30,087 nucleotides of DNA from JAWLGJ01 sp041685145. Its GTDB lineage: Bacteria; Pseudomonadota; Alphaproteobacteria; Rhodospirillales; Magnetospirillaceae. The stretch spans positions 1 through 30,087 of the forward strand of contig JAWLGJ010000033.1 in NCBI GenBank assembly GCA_041685145.1. The letters run 5' to 3'. The position numbers were made by a program, and so were the translations under genes. The notes under the pieces are model-generated. The model saw only the letters and a list, made by a program, of their open reading frames with translations, was not told where the DNA came from and ran no database searches. Positions 1 through 6,786 of the stretch are shown here, piece after piece. Within the stretch, counting starts at the first letter, position 1. Each line of letters begins with the position of its first letter.

Positions 1-1
1 G

Positions 2-85
2 GAGGTGGCGCGCTCGCTGTCGGAACGCGCCCAGGAACTGCGCGAACAGGTCGAACAATTCCTCGGCGGCATCCGCTCCGCCTGA
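2..85 (+). CDS. Methyl-accepting chemotaxis protein, C-terminal end (partial)
   Basis: The window opens inside a gene; the frame starting at base 2 encodes the last 27 residues, ending in the pattern ELREQVEQFLGGIRSA before TGA at 83-85. This heptad-like helix ending in a short F-L-x-x-I-R tail is typical of the C-terminus of alphaproteobacterial methyl-accepting chemotaxis proteins, after the signalling hairpin that contacts CheA/CheW. The assignment rests only on this tail, so the sensor domain and ligand are unknown. A strong hairpin just downstream ends the transcript, so it is not co-transcribed with gyrA. Confidence 0.6.
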   Translation, partial: EVARSLSERAQELREQVEQFLGGIRSA

Positions 86-95
86 TCCGTGCCGC

Positions 96-138
96 CACGG
101 GCCGCCGCCGGATGGATGCGGCGGCCCGTGCCTTTTCC
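96..138 (+). terminator. Intrinsic terminator of the upstream chemotaxis gene
   Basis: A perfect 13-bp GC-rich inverted repeat (arms 96-108 and 118-130, 9-nt loop) starts 10 bases after the stop codon and is followed by CCTTTTCC. It separates the upstream gene from gyrA. Confidence 0.75.
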
Positions 139-199
139 ACCCCTGGGCGCCTCATCCTTCGGTGCATGTCGGCACTGCCCCCGGCGCGGTGCATGGCAG

Positions 200-228
200 T
201 TGTTCGCGCGTGCGAAATCTGCTAGCTT
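200..228 (+). promoter_or_regulatory. gyrA: Possible sigma-70-type promoter of gyrA
   Basis: TTGTTC (200-205) and TAGCTT (223-228) are separated by 17 bases and lie about 75 bases before the gyrA TTG start. The match to consensus is modest and no other test is possible from sequence. The rest of 139-300 shows no coding sequence. Confidence 0.25.
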
Positions 229-300
229 TCAGCGCCATCCAACGGCGCCGATTATCCCGGTTTTTCAGCCCCTTCCCGGATCCTGCCCGAGTCTGCCGCC

Positions 301-3045
301 TTGACCACGCCGACATCGCCCCAGAACTTCGAGATTACTCCCGTCGCCATCGAGGAGGAGATGCGGCGCAGCTACCTCGATTACGCCATGAGCGTGATCG
401 TGTCGCGCGCGCTGCCCGATGTCCGCGACGGCCTGAAGCCGGTGCATCGGCGCATCCTGTTCGCGATGAAGGAGAACGGCTACGACTGGAACCGGCCGTA
501 CCGGAAATCGGCGCGCATCGTCGGCGACGTCATGGGCCGTTACCATCCCCACGGCGACGCCGCCATCTATGATGCGATGGTGCGCATGGCGCAGGGGTTC
601 TCGATGCGCCTGCCGCTGGTGGACGGCCAGGGCAATTTCGGTTCGATGGACGGCGATCCGCCGGCGGCGATGCGCTACACCGAGGCCCGCCTAGCGCGAC
701 CGGCGCACAACCTGCTGGACGACATCGACAAGGACACGGTCGACTTCCAGCCCAACTATGACGACACCGCCGAAGAGCCGGTGGTGCTGCCGGCGCGGTT
801 CCCCAACCTGCTGGTCAACGGCGCCGGCGGCATCGCCGTCGGCATGGCCACCAACATTCCGCCGCACAATCTGGGCGAGGTGATCGACGCCTGCTGCGCC
901 TATATCGATGACCCCGAGATCACCGTCGAGGCGCTGATGCAGATCGTGCCGGCACCCGATTTCCCCACCGGCGGCATCATTCTGGGGCGTTCGGGGGCGC
1001 GCGCCGCCTATGCCACCGGCCGCGGCTCGGTGATCATGCGCGGCAAGGCGAGCATCGAGGAGATCCGCAAGGATCGCGAGGCCATCGTCATCACCGAAAT
1101 TCCCTATCAGGTGAACAAGGCCCGCATGATCGAGCAGATCGCCGAGATGGTGCGCGACAAGCGCATCGAAGGCATCGCCGACCTGCGCGACGAATCCGAT
1201 CGCGACGGCGTGCGGGTGGTGGTCGAGGTCAAGCGCGACGCGGTGCCCGAAGTGGTGCTGAACCAGCTTTACCGCTACACGCCGCTGCAAACCTCATTCG
1301 GCGTCAACATGCTGGCGCTGAACGGCGGCCGCCCGGAGATGATGACCCTGAAGGAGGTCATCGCCGCCTTCGTCGCCTTCCGCGAGGAGGTCATCACCCG
1401 GCGCACCCGGTTCGAACTGGGCAAGGCCCGCGAACGGGCCCATGTGCTGGCCGGTCTGGCGGTGGCGGTGGCCAATCTCGACGAGGTCATCCGCATCATC
1501 CGGGCCGCCCCCGACCCGGCGGCGGCGCGCGAGGGGCTCATGGGCCGCGACTGGCCGGCCGGCGACGTGGAGCCCTTGATTCGCCTCATCGACGAGCCCG
1601 GCCACCAGGTGGTGGACGGCCAATACCACCTGTCCGAGGCCCAGGCCAAGGCCATCCTCGACCTGCGCCTGCACCGCCTGACGGCGCTGGAGCGCGACAA
1701 GATCGCCGACGAACTGCGCCAGATCGGGGCGCGCATCGAGGAGTACCTGCAAATCCTGTCCTCGCGCCGGCGCCTGTACGAGATTCTGCGCGCCGAACTG
1801 CTGGAAATGCGCGAGCAGTACGCCACCCCGCGGCGCACCGCCATCGAGGAAGCCGAGTTCGAGCACGATATCGAAGACCTGATCCAGCGCGAGGACATGG
1901 TGGTGACGGTCACCTCGTCCGGCTACATCAAGCGCGTGCCGCTGGCGACCTACCGCGCCCAGCGCCGCGGCGGCAAGGGCCGCGCGGGGATGACCATGCG
2001 CGGCGACGACGTGCTCAGCCAGGTGTTCGTCGCCAACACCCATACGCCGGTGCTGTTCTTCTCGTCCAAGGGCATGGTCTACAAGATGAAGGTCTACCGC
2101 CTGCCCCTGGGTACGCCGCAGGCGCGGGGCAAGGCGATGGTCAACCTGCTGCCCCTGGACGAGGGCGAAACCATCTCCACCGTCATGCCGCTGCCCGAGG
2201 ACGAGGAAATCTGGGGCGATCTGCATGTGATGTTCGCCACCGCCTCGGGCAATGTGCGCCGCAACCGCCTGTCGGACTTCGTCGACGTGCGCGCCAACGG
2301 CAAGATCGCCATGAAGCTGGCGGACGACGACCGTCTCATCGCCGTGCACACCTGCACCGAAGACGACGACATCCTGCTCGCCACCCGCATGGGGCGCTGC
2401 ATCCGCTTCGCCATTACCGATGTGCGCGTCTTTGCCGGGCGCACGTCGACGGGGGTGCGCGGCATTCGGCTGGTGCAGGCGGATGACGAGGTCATGTCGA
2501 TGTCGGTGCTGCGCCATGTCGACTTCGACATGGAACTGCGCGACGCCTATCTGCGCGAGGCGGGCGCCCGCCGCCGCGCCGCCGGCGAGCCGGTTGACGA
2601 CGACGTCGCCGGCGACGGCAACGGCGTGGCGCCCGAGGATTTCGACCGCATGGCGGCGCACGAGGAGTTCATCCTCACCGTCACCACGGGCGGCTTCGGC
2701 AAGCGCACCTCGGCCTATGAGTACCGCGTCACCGGGCGCGGCGGGCAGGGCATCGCCAATATCGACATCACCGAGCGCAACGGCCCCGTCCTCGGCTCCT
2801 TCCCGGTGGCCGACAGCGACCAGATCATGCTGATCACTGATAAGGGCAAGATCATCCGCCTGCCCGTGCACGACATCCGCATCGCCGGGCGCCGCACCCA
2901 GGGTGTGGTGCTGTTCCGCGTCGCCGAGGACGAGCATGTCGTCTCGGCCACCCGCCTGGTCGACGTCGGCAACGGCGGCGACGAGGGCGAGGAGGGCGAG
3001 GACGCGGACGAAGGCGGCGACGCCCCGGCGGGAGACGGCGAATGA
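301..3045 (+). CDS. gyrA: DNA gyrase subunit A
   Basis: This encodes the breakage-reunion subunit of gyrase, which introduces negative supercoils with GyrB; 914 residues. The N-terminal half carries the winged-helix/tower/coiled-coil topoisomerase core with active-site Tyr126 in RYTE. The C-terminal half is the beta-pinwheel DNA-wrapping domain with the GyrA box QRRGGKG at residues 554-560, which favours gyrase over topoisomerase IV. The TTG start at 301 is chosen because the conserved ITPV...EEEM...SYLDYAMSVI block begins about 12 residues later and the next ATG (361) would remove part of it; no clear Shine-Dalgarno is visible. A charged insertion lies in the C-terminal domain (about residues 740-780) and the protein ends in a Gly/Asp/Glu tail. 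The position equivalent to E. coli Ser83 is Ala87, while the Asp87 equivalent (Asp91) is kept. The stop overlaps coaD. Confidence 0.97.
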   Translation: MTTPTSPQNFEITPVAIEEEMRRSYLDYAMSVIVSRALPDVRDGLKPVHRRILFAMKENGYDWNRPYRKSARIVGDVMGRYHPHGDAAIYDAMVRMAQGFSMRLPLVDGQGNFGSMDGDPPAAMRYTEARLARPAHNLLDDIDKDTVDFQPNYDDTAEEPVVLPARFPNLLVNGAGGIAVGMATNIPPHNLGEVIDACCAYIDDPEITVEALMQIVPAPDFPTGGIILGRSGARAAYATGRGSVIMRGKASIEEIRKDREAIVITEIPYQVNKARMIEQIAEMVRDKRIEGIADLRDESDRDGVRVVVEVKRDAVPEVVLNQLYRYTPLQTSFGVNMLALNGGRPEMMTLKEVIAAFVAFREEVITRRTRFELGKARERAHVLAGLAVAVANLDEVIRIIRAAPDPAAAREGLMGRDWPAGDVEPLIRLIDEPGHQVVDGQYHLSEAQAKAILDLRLHRLTALERDKIADELRQIGARIEEYLQILSSRRRLYEILRAELLEMREQYATPRRTAIEEAEFEHDIEDLIQREDMVVTVTSSGYIKRVPLATYRAQRRGGKGRAGMTMRGDDVLSQVFVANTHTPVLFFSSKGMVYKMKVYRLPLGTPQARGKAMVNLLPLDEGETISTVMPLPEDEEIWGDLHVMFATASGNVRRNRLSDFVDVRANGKIAMKLADDDRLIAVHTCTEDDDILLATRMGRCIRFAITDVRVFAGRTSTGVRGIRLVQADDEVMSMSVLRHVDFDMELRDAYLREAGARRRAAGEPVDDDVAGDGNGVAPEDFDRMAAHEEFILTVTTGGFGKRTSAYEYRVTGRGGQGIANIDITERNGPVLGSFPVADSDQIMLITDKGKIIRLPVHDIRIAGRRTQGVVLFRVAEDEHVVSATRLVDVGNGGDEGEEGEDADEGGDAPAGDGE

Positions 3046-3560
3046 GCGGGCGCATCGGCATCTATCCCGGCACCTTCGATCCCATCACCAACGGGCACAT
3101 GGACATAATCCTGCGCGCCGCGCAGGTCGTCGACCGGCTGATCGTCGGCGTGGCCGCCAACGCCGGCAAGGGCCCGATGTTCAGCCTGGAGGAGCGCGCC
3201 GAGATGGTGCGAGACGAAGTGGCCGCCGAGGCCGCCGCCATCCGCAACGGCATGACCATCGAGGTCCGGTCCTTCGACAACCTGCTGATGCAATTCGCGA
3301 CCGACTGCGGCGCCCACGTCATCATTCGCGGCTTGCGGGCGGTTTCGGATTTCGAGTACGAGTTCCAGATGGCGGGGATGAACGCACGCCTGAATCCGAC
3401 CGTCGAGACGGTGTTCCTGATGGCCTCGGAGCGGTGCCAGTTCATCTCGTCGCGCTTCGTCAAGGAGATCGGCCGTTTCGGCGGCGACATCTCCTCCTTC
3501 GTGTCGCCAAGGGTGCGCGCACGGCTGGAGGCGCGGGTCGCCGAGGAAAACCGCGGCTGA
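3042..3560 (+). CDS. coaD: Pantetheine-phosphate adenylyltransferase
   Basis: This enzyme transfers AMP from ATP to 4'-phosphopantetheine to make dephospho-CoA, the penultimate step of coenzyme A synthesis, in the cytosol. At 172 residues it is of usual length. Visible motifs are YPGTFDPITNGH (residues 8-19), with the TxGH nucleotidyltransferase signature, IRGLRAVSDFEYE in the middle, and the ISSR motif at 135-138 followed by the conserved FVKEI helix. The ATG overlaps the gyrA stop as ATGA, implying translational coupling; a cyclophilin gene follows 31 bases downstream. No unusual residue is seen in the catalytic motifs. Confidence 0.97.
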   Translation: MSGRIGIYPGTFDPITNGHMDIILRAAQVVDRLIVGVAANAGKGPMFSLEERAEMVRDEVAAEAAAIRNGMTIEVRSFDNLLMQFATDCGAHVIIRGLRAVSDFEYEFQMAGMNARLNPTVETVFLMASERCQFISSRFVKEIGRFGGDISSFVSPRVRARLEARVAEENRG

Positions 3561-3591
3561 CGCCGCCGCACCAAGCCACCAGAGGAGCAAC

Positions 3592-4077
3592 ATGACCGCG
3601 CAGCCCGAAGACACCCTTTACATCGATCTCAAGGACGGTCGGGTGGTTGTCCGCCTGCGCCCCGATCTGGCCCCGGGCCATGTCGCCCGCATCAAGGAAC
3701 TGGCGCGCGAGGGCTTCTATGACGGCACGCCGTTCCACCGCGTCATCGAGGGCTTCATGGTCCAGGGCGGCGACCCCACCGGCACCGGCACCGGCGGCTC
3801 GGGCCGCAAGCTGAAGGCGGAGTTCTCCTCCGCCCGCCATGTGCGCGGGGTGACGTCGATGGCGCGCACGCCCGACCCCGATTCGGCCGATTCGCAGTTC
3901 TTCATCATGCTGGGCGACTCCCCGCACCTTGACGGCCAGTACACCGTCTGGGGCGAGGTCGTGGAAGGCATGGAGCATGTCGACGCCATCAAGAAGGGCG
4001 ATTTCGACCGCAACGGCATGGTTGCCGACCCGGACCGTATCGTCCGGATGCGGGTCGCCGCCGACGTCACGGAGTAG
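3592..4077 (+). CDS. Cyclophilin-type peptidylprolyl isomerase, cytosolic
   Basis: A 161-residue single-domain cyclophilin that interconverts cis and trans prolyl peptide bonds. The core FHRVIEGFMVQGG holds the expected catalytic or binding residues Arg50, Phe55 and Gln58, and the later SQFFI and YTVWGEVVEGM stretches are also typical. No signal peptide precedes the domain, so the product should be cytosolic. The ATG is preceded by a good AGAGGAG ribosome binding site. It is the first of two tandem paralogues and shares a 101-bp identical block with the second. Spacing suggests one operon with gyrA and coaD. Confidence 0.93.
   Translation: MTAQPEDTLYIDLKDGRVVVRLRPDLAPGHVARIKELAREGFYDGTPFHRVIEGFMVQGGDPTGTGTGGSGRKLKAEFSSARHVRGVTSMARTPDPDSADSQFFIMLGDSPHLDGQYTVWGEVVEGMEHVDAIKKGDFDRNGMVADPDRIVRMRVAADVTE
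3700..3800 (+). repeat. 101-bp direct repeat, copy 1 (in first cyclophilin gene)
   Basis: Identical base for base to 4253-4353 and covers the catalytic core of the cyclophilin fold. Flanking sequence of the two genes is clearly diverged, so the identity is local. Confidence 0.9.
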
Positions 4078-4087
4078 GGGAGAGAGG

Positions 4088-4633
4088 ATGCGACGCCTCG
4101 CGGCTTTTCTTGGGATGATGGCATTGCTGTCGACGGCGCCGGCCGGCGCCGCCGAGCCCGAGGACACCCTGTATATGGAACTCGACGGCGGCCGGGTGGT
4201 GATCGAGACCTATCCCGAGGTTGCGCCGGCGCATGTGGCCCGCATCAAGACCCTGGCGCGCGAGGGCTTCTATGACGGCACGCCGTTCCACCGCGTCATC
4301 GAGGGCTTCATGGTCCAGGGCGGCGACCCCACCGGCACCGGCACCGGCGGCTCCGACCGGCCGAACCTGAAGGCGGAGTTTTCCGACATCCGGCACGAGC
4401 GCGGCGTCGCCTCGATGGCGCGCACCCGTGATCCCAATTCCGCCAATTCGCAGTTCTTCATCATGCTGGGCGATGCCCCCCACCTCGACGGCCAGTACAC
4501 CGTCTGGGGCCGCGTCGTCGAGGGGATGGAGCATGTCGAGGCCATCAAGAAGGGCGATCCGCGCCTCAACGGCATGGTCGAGGACCCCGACCGCATCCTC
4601 AGCCTGCGCGTCGCCGCCGACGCCGAGGAATAG
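4088..4633 (+). CDS. Cyclophilin-type peptidylprolyl isomerase, exported
   Basis: A 181-residue cyclophilin paralogous to the upstream gene. The start at 4088 is chosen because it follows GAGAGAGG and gives a proper signal peptide (two Arg, a hydrophobic stretch, cleavage near Ala21/Ala22), whereas longer in-frame extensions run into the previous gene. Catalytic residues correspond to Arg69, Phe74 and Gln77. It is therefore probably a periplasmic prolyl isomerase (PpiA-like role) helping fold exported proteins. It starts 10 bases after the first copy, and the block at 4253-4353 is identical to 3700-3800, pointing to tandem duplication with recent homogenisation. Confidence 0.93.
   Translation: MRRLAAFLGMMALLSTAPAGAAEPEDTLYMELDGGRVVIETYPEVAPAHVARIKTLAREGFYDGTPFHRVIEGFMVQGGDPTGTGTGGSDRPNLKAEFSDIRHERGVASMARTRDPNSANSQFFIMLGDAPHLDGQYTVWGRVVEGMEHVEAIKKGDPRLNGMVEDPDRILSLRVAADAEE
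4253..4353 (+). repeat. 101-bp direct repeat, copy 2 (in second cyclophilin gene)
   Basis: Second copy of the block at 3700-3800, offset by 553 bases. It is consistent with gene conversion between the tandem paralogues. Confidence 0.9.
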
Positions 4634-4639
4634 TCGCCG

Positions 4640-5155
4640 ATGTTCCGCGTTTTCGCGGCGCTGGCGGCGGCGCTGGTCCTGGCCGGTTGCTACACCACCA
4701 CCACGCGGATCGTCGACCCCGAGGCCGCCGAGGCCTGGGAGGCGCTGCCCGGCCGCTATGACGTCACCATCAGCGCCGACGGCGTCGAGGCGCAGCGCAA
4801 GACCTGGACCTTCTCCGCCGCCGAAGACGGCGCCACCCCCGCCTATCGCTTCCACGAGGCCGGGGCGCGGCCGGCGGAAACGCTGGTGCAAATCCTTTAT
4901 GGCGATGTGCGCCTGTTGCAGGTGGCGGACGCGCGGGGCAAGTTCCTGCTGATGGTGGCGCGCCCCACCGCGACGGGCTTCGAGGCGCTGCTGCACGACG
5001 ATGTCGCGGCCCTGGCCGCCCGCCACGGGGTCGAGGCGGTGGCCCTGGATATCGGCTACCAACTTAACGGCCCCGCCGCCGGCATCCGCGCCTTGCTCGC
5101 CGACACCGCCAACCGCCCCGCCCGCGTCTTTGCCGCCGCCGTAAAACGCCCCTGA
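4640..5155 (+). CDS. Small lipoprotein of unknown function
   Basis: A 171-residue product beginning with a short hydrophobic signal segment and a lipobox LAGC with the lipidated cysteine at position 17, so it is predicted to be a membrane-anchored lipoprotein. The remaining 150 residues look globular, with alternating strands and helices (a YDVTIS segment early, an Ala-rich region late), and match no family I recognise. It starts 6 bases after the second cyclophilin stop, so it is probably the last gene of the gyrA-coaD-cyclophilin run. Function cannot be given beyond envelope location. Confidence 0.8.
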   Translation: MFRVFAALAAALVLAGCYTTTTRIVDPEAAEAWEALPGRYDVTISADGVEAQRKTWTFSAAEDGATPAYRFHEAGARPAETLVQILYGDVRLLQVADARGKFLLMVARPTATGFEALLHDDVAALAARHGVEAVALDIGYQLNGPAAGIRALLADTANRPARVFAAAVKRP

Positions 5156-5183
5156 CAATCGCCGCCGCCGCAGCCCGACGCCG

Positions 5184-5212
5184 TTGACCCCGGCGCCCCC
5201 CTTGCCTATGGT
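5184..5212 (+). promoter_or_regulatory. Promoter of tRNA-Lys
   Basis: TTGACC (5184-5189) and TATGGT (5207-5212) are separated by exactly 17 bases, with the -10 box ending 14 bases before the mature tRNA 5' end. This is close to the sigma-70 consensus and correctly placed. Confidence 0.65.
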
Positions 5213-5226
5213 TTGCCTCCCACCCC

Positions 5227-5302
5227 GAGCCCGTAGCTCAGCCGGTAGAGCATCTGACTTTTAATCAGAGGGTCGCAGGTTCGAATCCTGCCGGGCTCAC
5301 CA
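5227..5302 (+). tRNA. tRNA-Lys (anticodon UUU)
   Basis: A 76-nt cloverleaf: acceptor stem GAGCCCG/CGGGCTC, D arm with AGCCGGTAGA loop, anticodon stem TCTGA/TCAGA with loop CTTTTAA and anticodon TTT at 5260-5262, T arm with GGTTCGAATCC, discriminator A and an encoded CCA (5300-5302). Its 3' half from the anticodon-loop side (5257-5302) is duplicated at 17340-17385, so it is the integration target of the downstream element; the integrated copy leaves the tRNA intact. Confidence 0.97.
5257..5302 (+). repeat. attL: 3' half of tRNA-Lys
   Basis: 46 bases identical to 17340-17385, from the last base of the anticodon stem's 5' strand through CCA. Sequences diverge immediately on both sides (TG versus AA before, AATAAA versus CATTTT after), which defines the crossover core. 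Confidence 0.93.
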
Positions 5303-5310
5303 ATAAATTC

Positions 5311-5345
5311 AGGGGCTTAGCGATGATCGCCAAGCCCCTTCAGTT
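5311..5345. terminator. Bidirectional terminator at the left end of the element
   Basis: Arms AGGGGCTT (5311-5318) and AAGCCCCT (5332-5339) pair, continued inward by GCGAT/ATCGC around one mismatch. T-rich sequence follows on both strands (CAGTTT on +, GAATTTATT on -). It can end the tRNA transcript and stop the minus-strand gene at 5390 from running into the tRNA. Confidence 0.65.
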
Positions 5346-5361
5346 TGCCGGGTCAGCTTTC

Positions 5362-5380
5362 GGTTAACGTTTCGGGTAAC
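5362..5380 (+). promoter_or_regulatory. Putative integrase arm-type site, left
   Basis: GGTTAACG (5362-5369) followed four bases later by GGGTAAC (5374-5380). The same pair, GGTTAACG then GGATAAC, occurs at 17188-17205 beside the integrase gene, and an inverted GGTTAACG lies at 17226-17233. Duplicated short sites at both element ends suit arm binding by the tyrosine integrase or its accessory factor. Confidence 0.4.
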
Positions 5381-5389
5381 AGCGGCCAG

Positions 5390-5650
5390 CTAAGCAGCCT
5401 TGATCTGCGCCGGTTGCAGCCGCAGCAGTTTGTCCAGTTTCTCGTTAAGGGCGTCCACCTCCTGAGCGAGCCGAGTGGCGGTCCAACTCAAGCTGTTGAT
5501 TGTGGGCTTGTGCGCGGGGAGGCCACTGCACAGGCTGGCCATTGCCTGCATTTCCTTCACCACGCTCTCGGCCACGATCTCCATCGTATGGGCCAACGCG
5601 AGGGTTTCCGACATGTGATAGTCCACGTCGTTTCGCAGGTTGCTGTTCAT
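5390..5650 (-). CDS. Small helical protein of unknown function
   Basis: An 86-residue product. The start at 5650 is preferred over an upstream ATG because it overlaps the stop of the preceding gene (ATGA). The sequence is mostly helical with a coiled-coil-like C-terminal stretch (RLAQEVDALNEKLDKLL). It has no recognisable domain. It forms a two-gene unit with the 94-residue gene, divergent from the XRE regulator, so it may belong to the element's control or accessory module. The reading frame looks real from the amphipathic pattern and coupling. Confidence 0.55.
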   Translation of the reverse strand: MNSNLRNDVDYHMSETLALAHTMEIVAESVVKEMQAMASLCSGLPAHKPTINSLSWTATRLAQEVDALNEKLDKLLRLQPAQIKAA

Positions 5651-5931
5651 GCGGCGTCCTCCGCGCGACCGTGAACGTGTTTGTCGAAGGTCTCCTGCCA
5701 CACCTCGTCCACGTCCTGCATCCTCTCGACGGCCTTCCCGACCATGTAGACGATGCCAGACAGGCGCCGCTCGTACTCAGGGGCGCGCTCGCGGATGAGG
5801 CGGTAGAAATCCTCTGAGAGTGCTTCATAGGCGATTTGCGCGGCCTTGGCGCAGTCGCCCATTTCGTTGATGACAGGCTCCAGCTCGAACAGGGCGTCCT
5901 TGACCAGCTTGTTTGATTCGGTATGGGTCAT
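5647..5931 (-). CDS. Small acidic helical protein of unknown function
   Basis: A 94-residue, largely alpha-helical acidic protein starting MTHTESNKLVKDALFEL. No domain is recognised. It is divergently transcribed from the XRE regulator at 5991, with only 59 bases between the starts, and that spacer contains the operator-like repeats at 5933-5967. Its stop overlaps the next gene by ATGA. The position suggests control by the XRE protein; the function is open. Confidence 0.6.
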   Translation of the reverse strand: MTHTESNKLVKDALFELEPVINEMGDCAKAAQIAYEALSEDFYRLIRERAPEYERRLSGIVYMVGKAVERMQDVDEVWQETFDKHVHGRAEDAA

Positions 5932-5932
5932 G

Positions 5933-5967
5933 GTTATGATCCCTCTCCCGTGTTATGATCGGATAAC
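5933..5967. promoter_or_regulatory. Divergent control region with operator-like repeats
   Basis: GTTATGATC occurs twice in direct orientation (5933-5941 and 5952-5960). The second copy is part of an inverted repeat GTTAT-N6-ATAAC (5952-5967). TATGAT at 5954-5959 could be the -10 box for the XRE gene. This is a natural place for the XRE regulator to bind and control itself and the minus-strand pair. Confidence 0.45.
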
Positions 5968-5990
5968 GATCACGCTAGAGGGAGATAGCA

Positions 5991-6251
5991 TTGGCGTCAA
6001 GTGATGATTTTCCTATCGTGGGGGCTCAGATTCGGGCAGGCCGTGCGTTGGTGGGCTGGTCAGCGGACGATCTAGCCGAGAAGGCCCGTGTGGGCGTCGC
6101 TACAGTCCGCAGGGCCGAAACCGGGCAACGCGCTACCACGCCCGCGAACCTGGATGCTATTCGCCGCGCCTTGCAGGCGGCAGGCGTGGAATTTCTCTCC
6201 GAAGGTGACTATGCCGGCAACGGCGGGCCGGGGGTGCGGCTGAGGCGATGA
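5991..6251 (+). CDS. XRE-family helix-turn-helix regulator
   Basis: An 86-residue DNA-binding protein. An N-terminal lambda-repressor-like fold is visible: QIRAGRALVGWSADDLAEKARVG with the recognition segment VATVRRAETG (roughly residues 13-45), followed by a helix and the tail GVEFLSEGD...GPGVRLRR common in short alphaproteobacterial XRE proteins. The start is TTG, preceded by AGAGGGAG. It is divergent from 5647-5931 across an operator-like region and is the likely repressor controlling the element or its left-end module. There is no peptidase or dimerisation domain, so induction would not be by LexA-like self-cleavage. Confidence 0.85.
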   Translation: MASSDDFPIVGAQIRAGRALVGWSADDLAEKARVGVATVRRAETGQRATTPANLDAIRRALQAAGVEFLSEGDYAGNGGPGVRLRR

Positions 6252-6287
6252 TGGCCCGGCGCAAGGAACTGTGGGAGGCACGTCGAG

Positions 6288-6312
6288 AAAGTGGGAACAC
6301 TGTTCCCACTTT
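6288..6312. repeat. Perfect 25-bp palindrome
   Basis: AAAGTGGGAACA (6288-6299), central C6300, and TGTTCCCACTTT (6301-6312) form a perfect inverted repeat with 12-bp arms, 36 bases after the XRE stop. With a 5-nt loop it could act as a hairpin terminator ending in TTTT. Its symmetry with a single central base also fits a dimeric DNA-binding site. Confidence 0.7.
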
Positions 6313-6497
6313 TACAGGTCGCTGGTGTCGGGGAACAGCACCTTGGACAGAAGAAACTCCGCTTCCTCGTACACCTCGTGGACCGTACCAACCTCAGCAT
6401 TGCGCTCGGCTTCCTCGATGCGCTCGAAGCCGCCGGTATTCAGTTCATCGAGCAGAACGGCGGCCGTCCGGGCGTGCGATTGAAACGGGTGCCCTGA
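6291..6497 (+). pseudogene. Remnant of a second short XRE-type regulator
   Basis: The last 30 or so residues (ALEAAGIQFIEQNGG then PGVRLKR) match the C-terminal tail of the upstream XRE protein in pattern, but the helix-turn-helix itself is missing and the preceding residues do not resemble one. The only start in this frame is GTG inside the 25-bp palindrome. Best read as a decayed or recombined copy. The opposite strand is also open here with a plausible sequence ending FLLSKVLFPDTSDL (stop at 6312-6314) but has no ATG start, so the stretch may hold two overlapping gene fragments. Confidence 0.35.
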
Positions 6498-6549
6498 CTC
6501 CGCCCTCTCTCACTGGTAGAGTACCCGTTGCCGTAACGGAGCGGGCATC

Positions 6550-6786
6550 ATGGATCGGGCACTCTCAATCTTCGCGATCGTCTGGGGCAGCGGCGTGGTC
6601 GCCCTTAATCTGCTGGGCATTGCCGGGGCCTTTGTCGCATATCCATTCTGGGAAGCTGTCTTCCGCATCCAGGACTGGTACAGCCCCTTCAACATCGTGA
6701 ATTGGGGGCTAAACCTCGTCCTGGTTTCGCCGGCGCTGGGGGCGTTCCTGTGGCGTGAGCGGCGGCGGGCAAAGAGTGGCACCTAA
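6550..6786 (+). CDS. Small two-helix membrane protein
   Basis: A 78-residue protein with two predicted membrane segments (about residues 5-32 and 50-67) and a positively charged tail ending RERRRAKSG. GGAG lies about 10 bases before the ATG. It is immediately followed, with no gap, by a second small membrane protein. Both run opposite to the long minus-strand operon, so they are a separate accessory unit of the element. The family is unknown; superinfection exclusion, holin-like and anti-phage roles are all possible, with no motif to choose between them. Confidence 0.6.
   Translation: MDRALSIFAIVWGSGVVALNLLGIAGAFVAYPFWEAVFRIQDWYSPFNIVNWGLNLVLVSPALGAFLWRERRRAKSGT

Noticed and set aside
1294..2937. 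A 547-codon minus-strand frame opposite gyrA
   Set aside because: A shadow of gyrA codon bias in high-GC DNA; the + strand protein is unambiguous.
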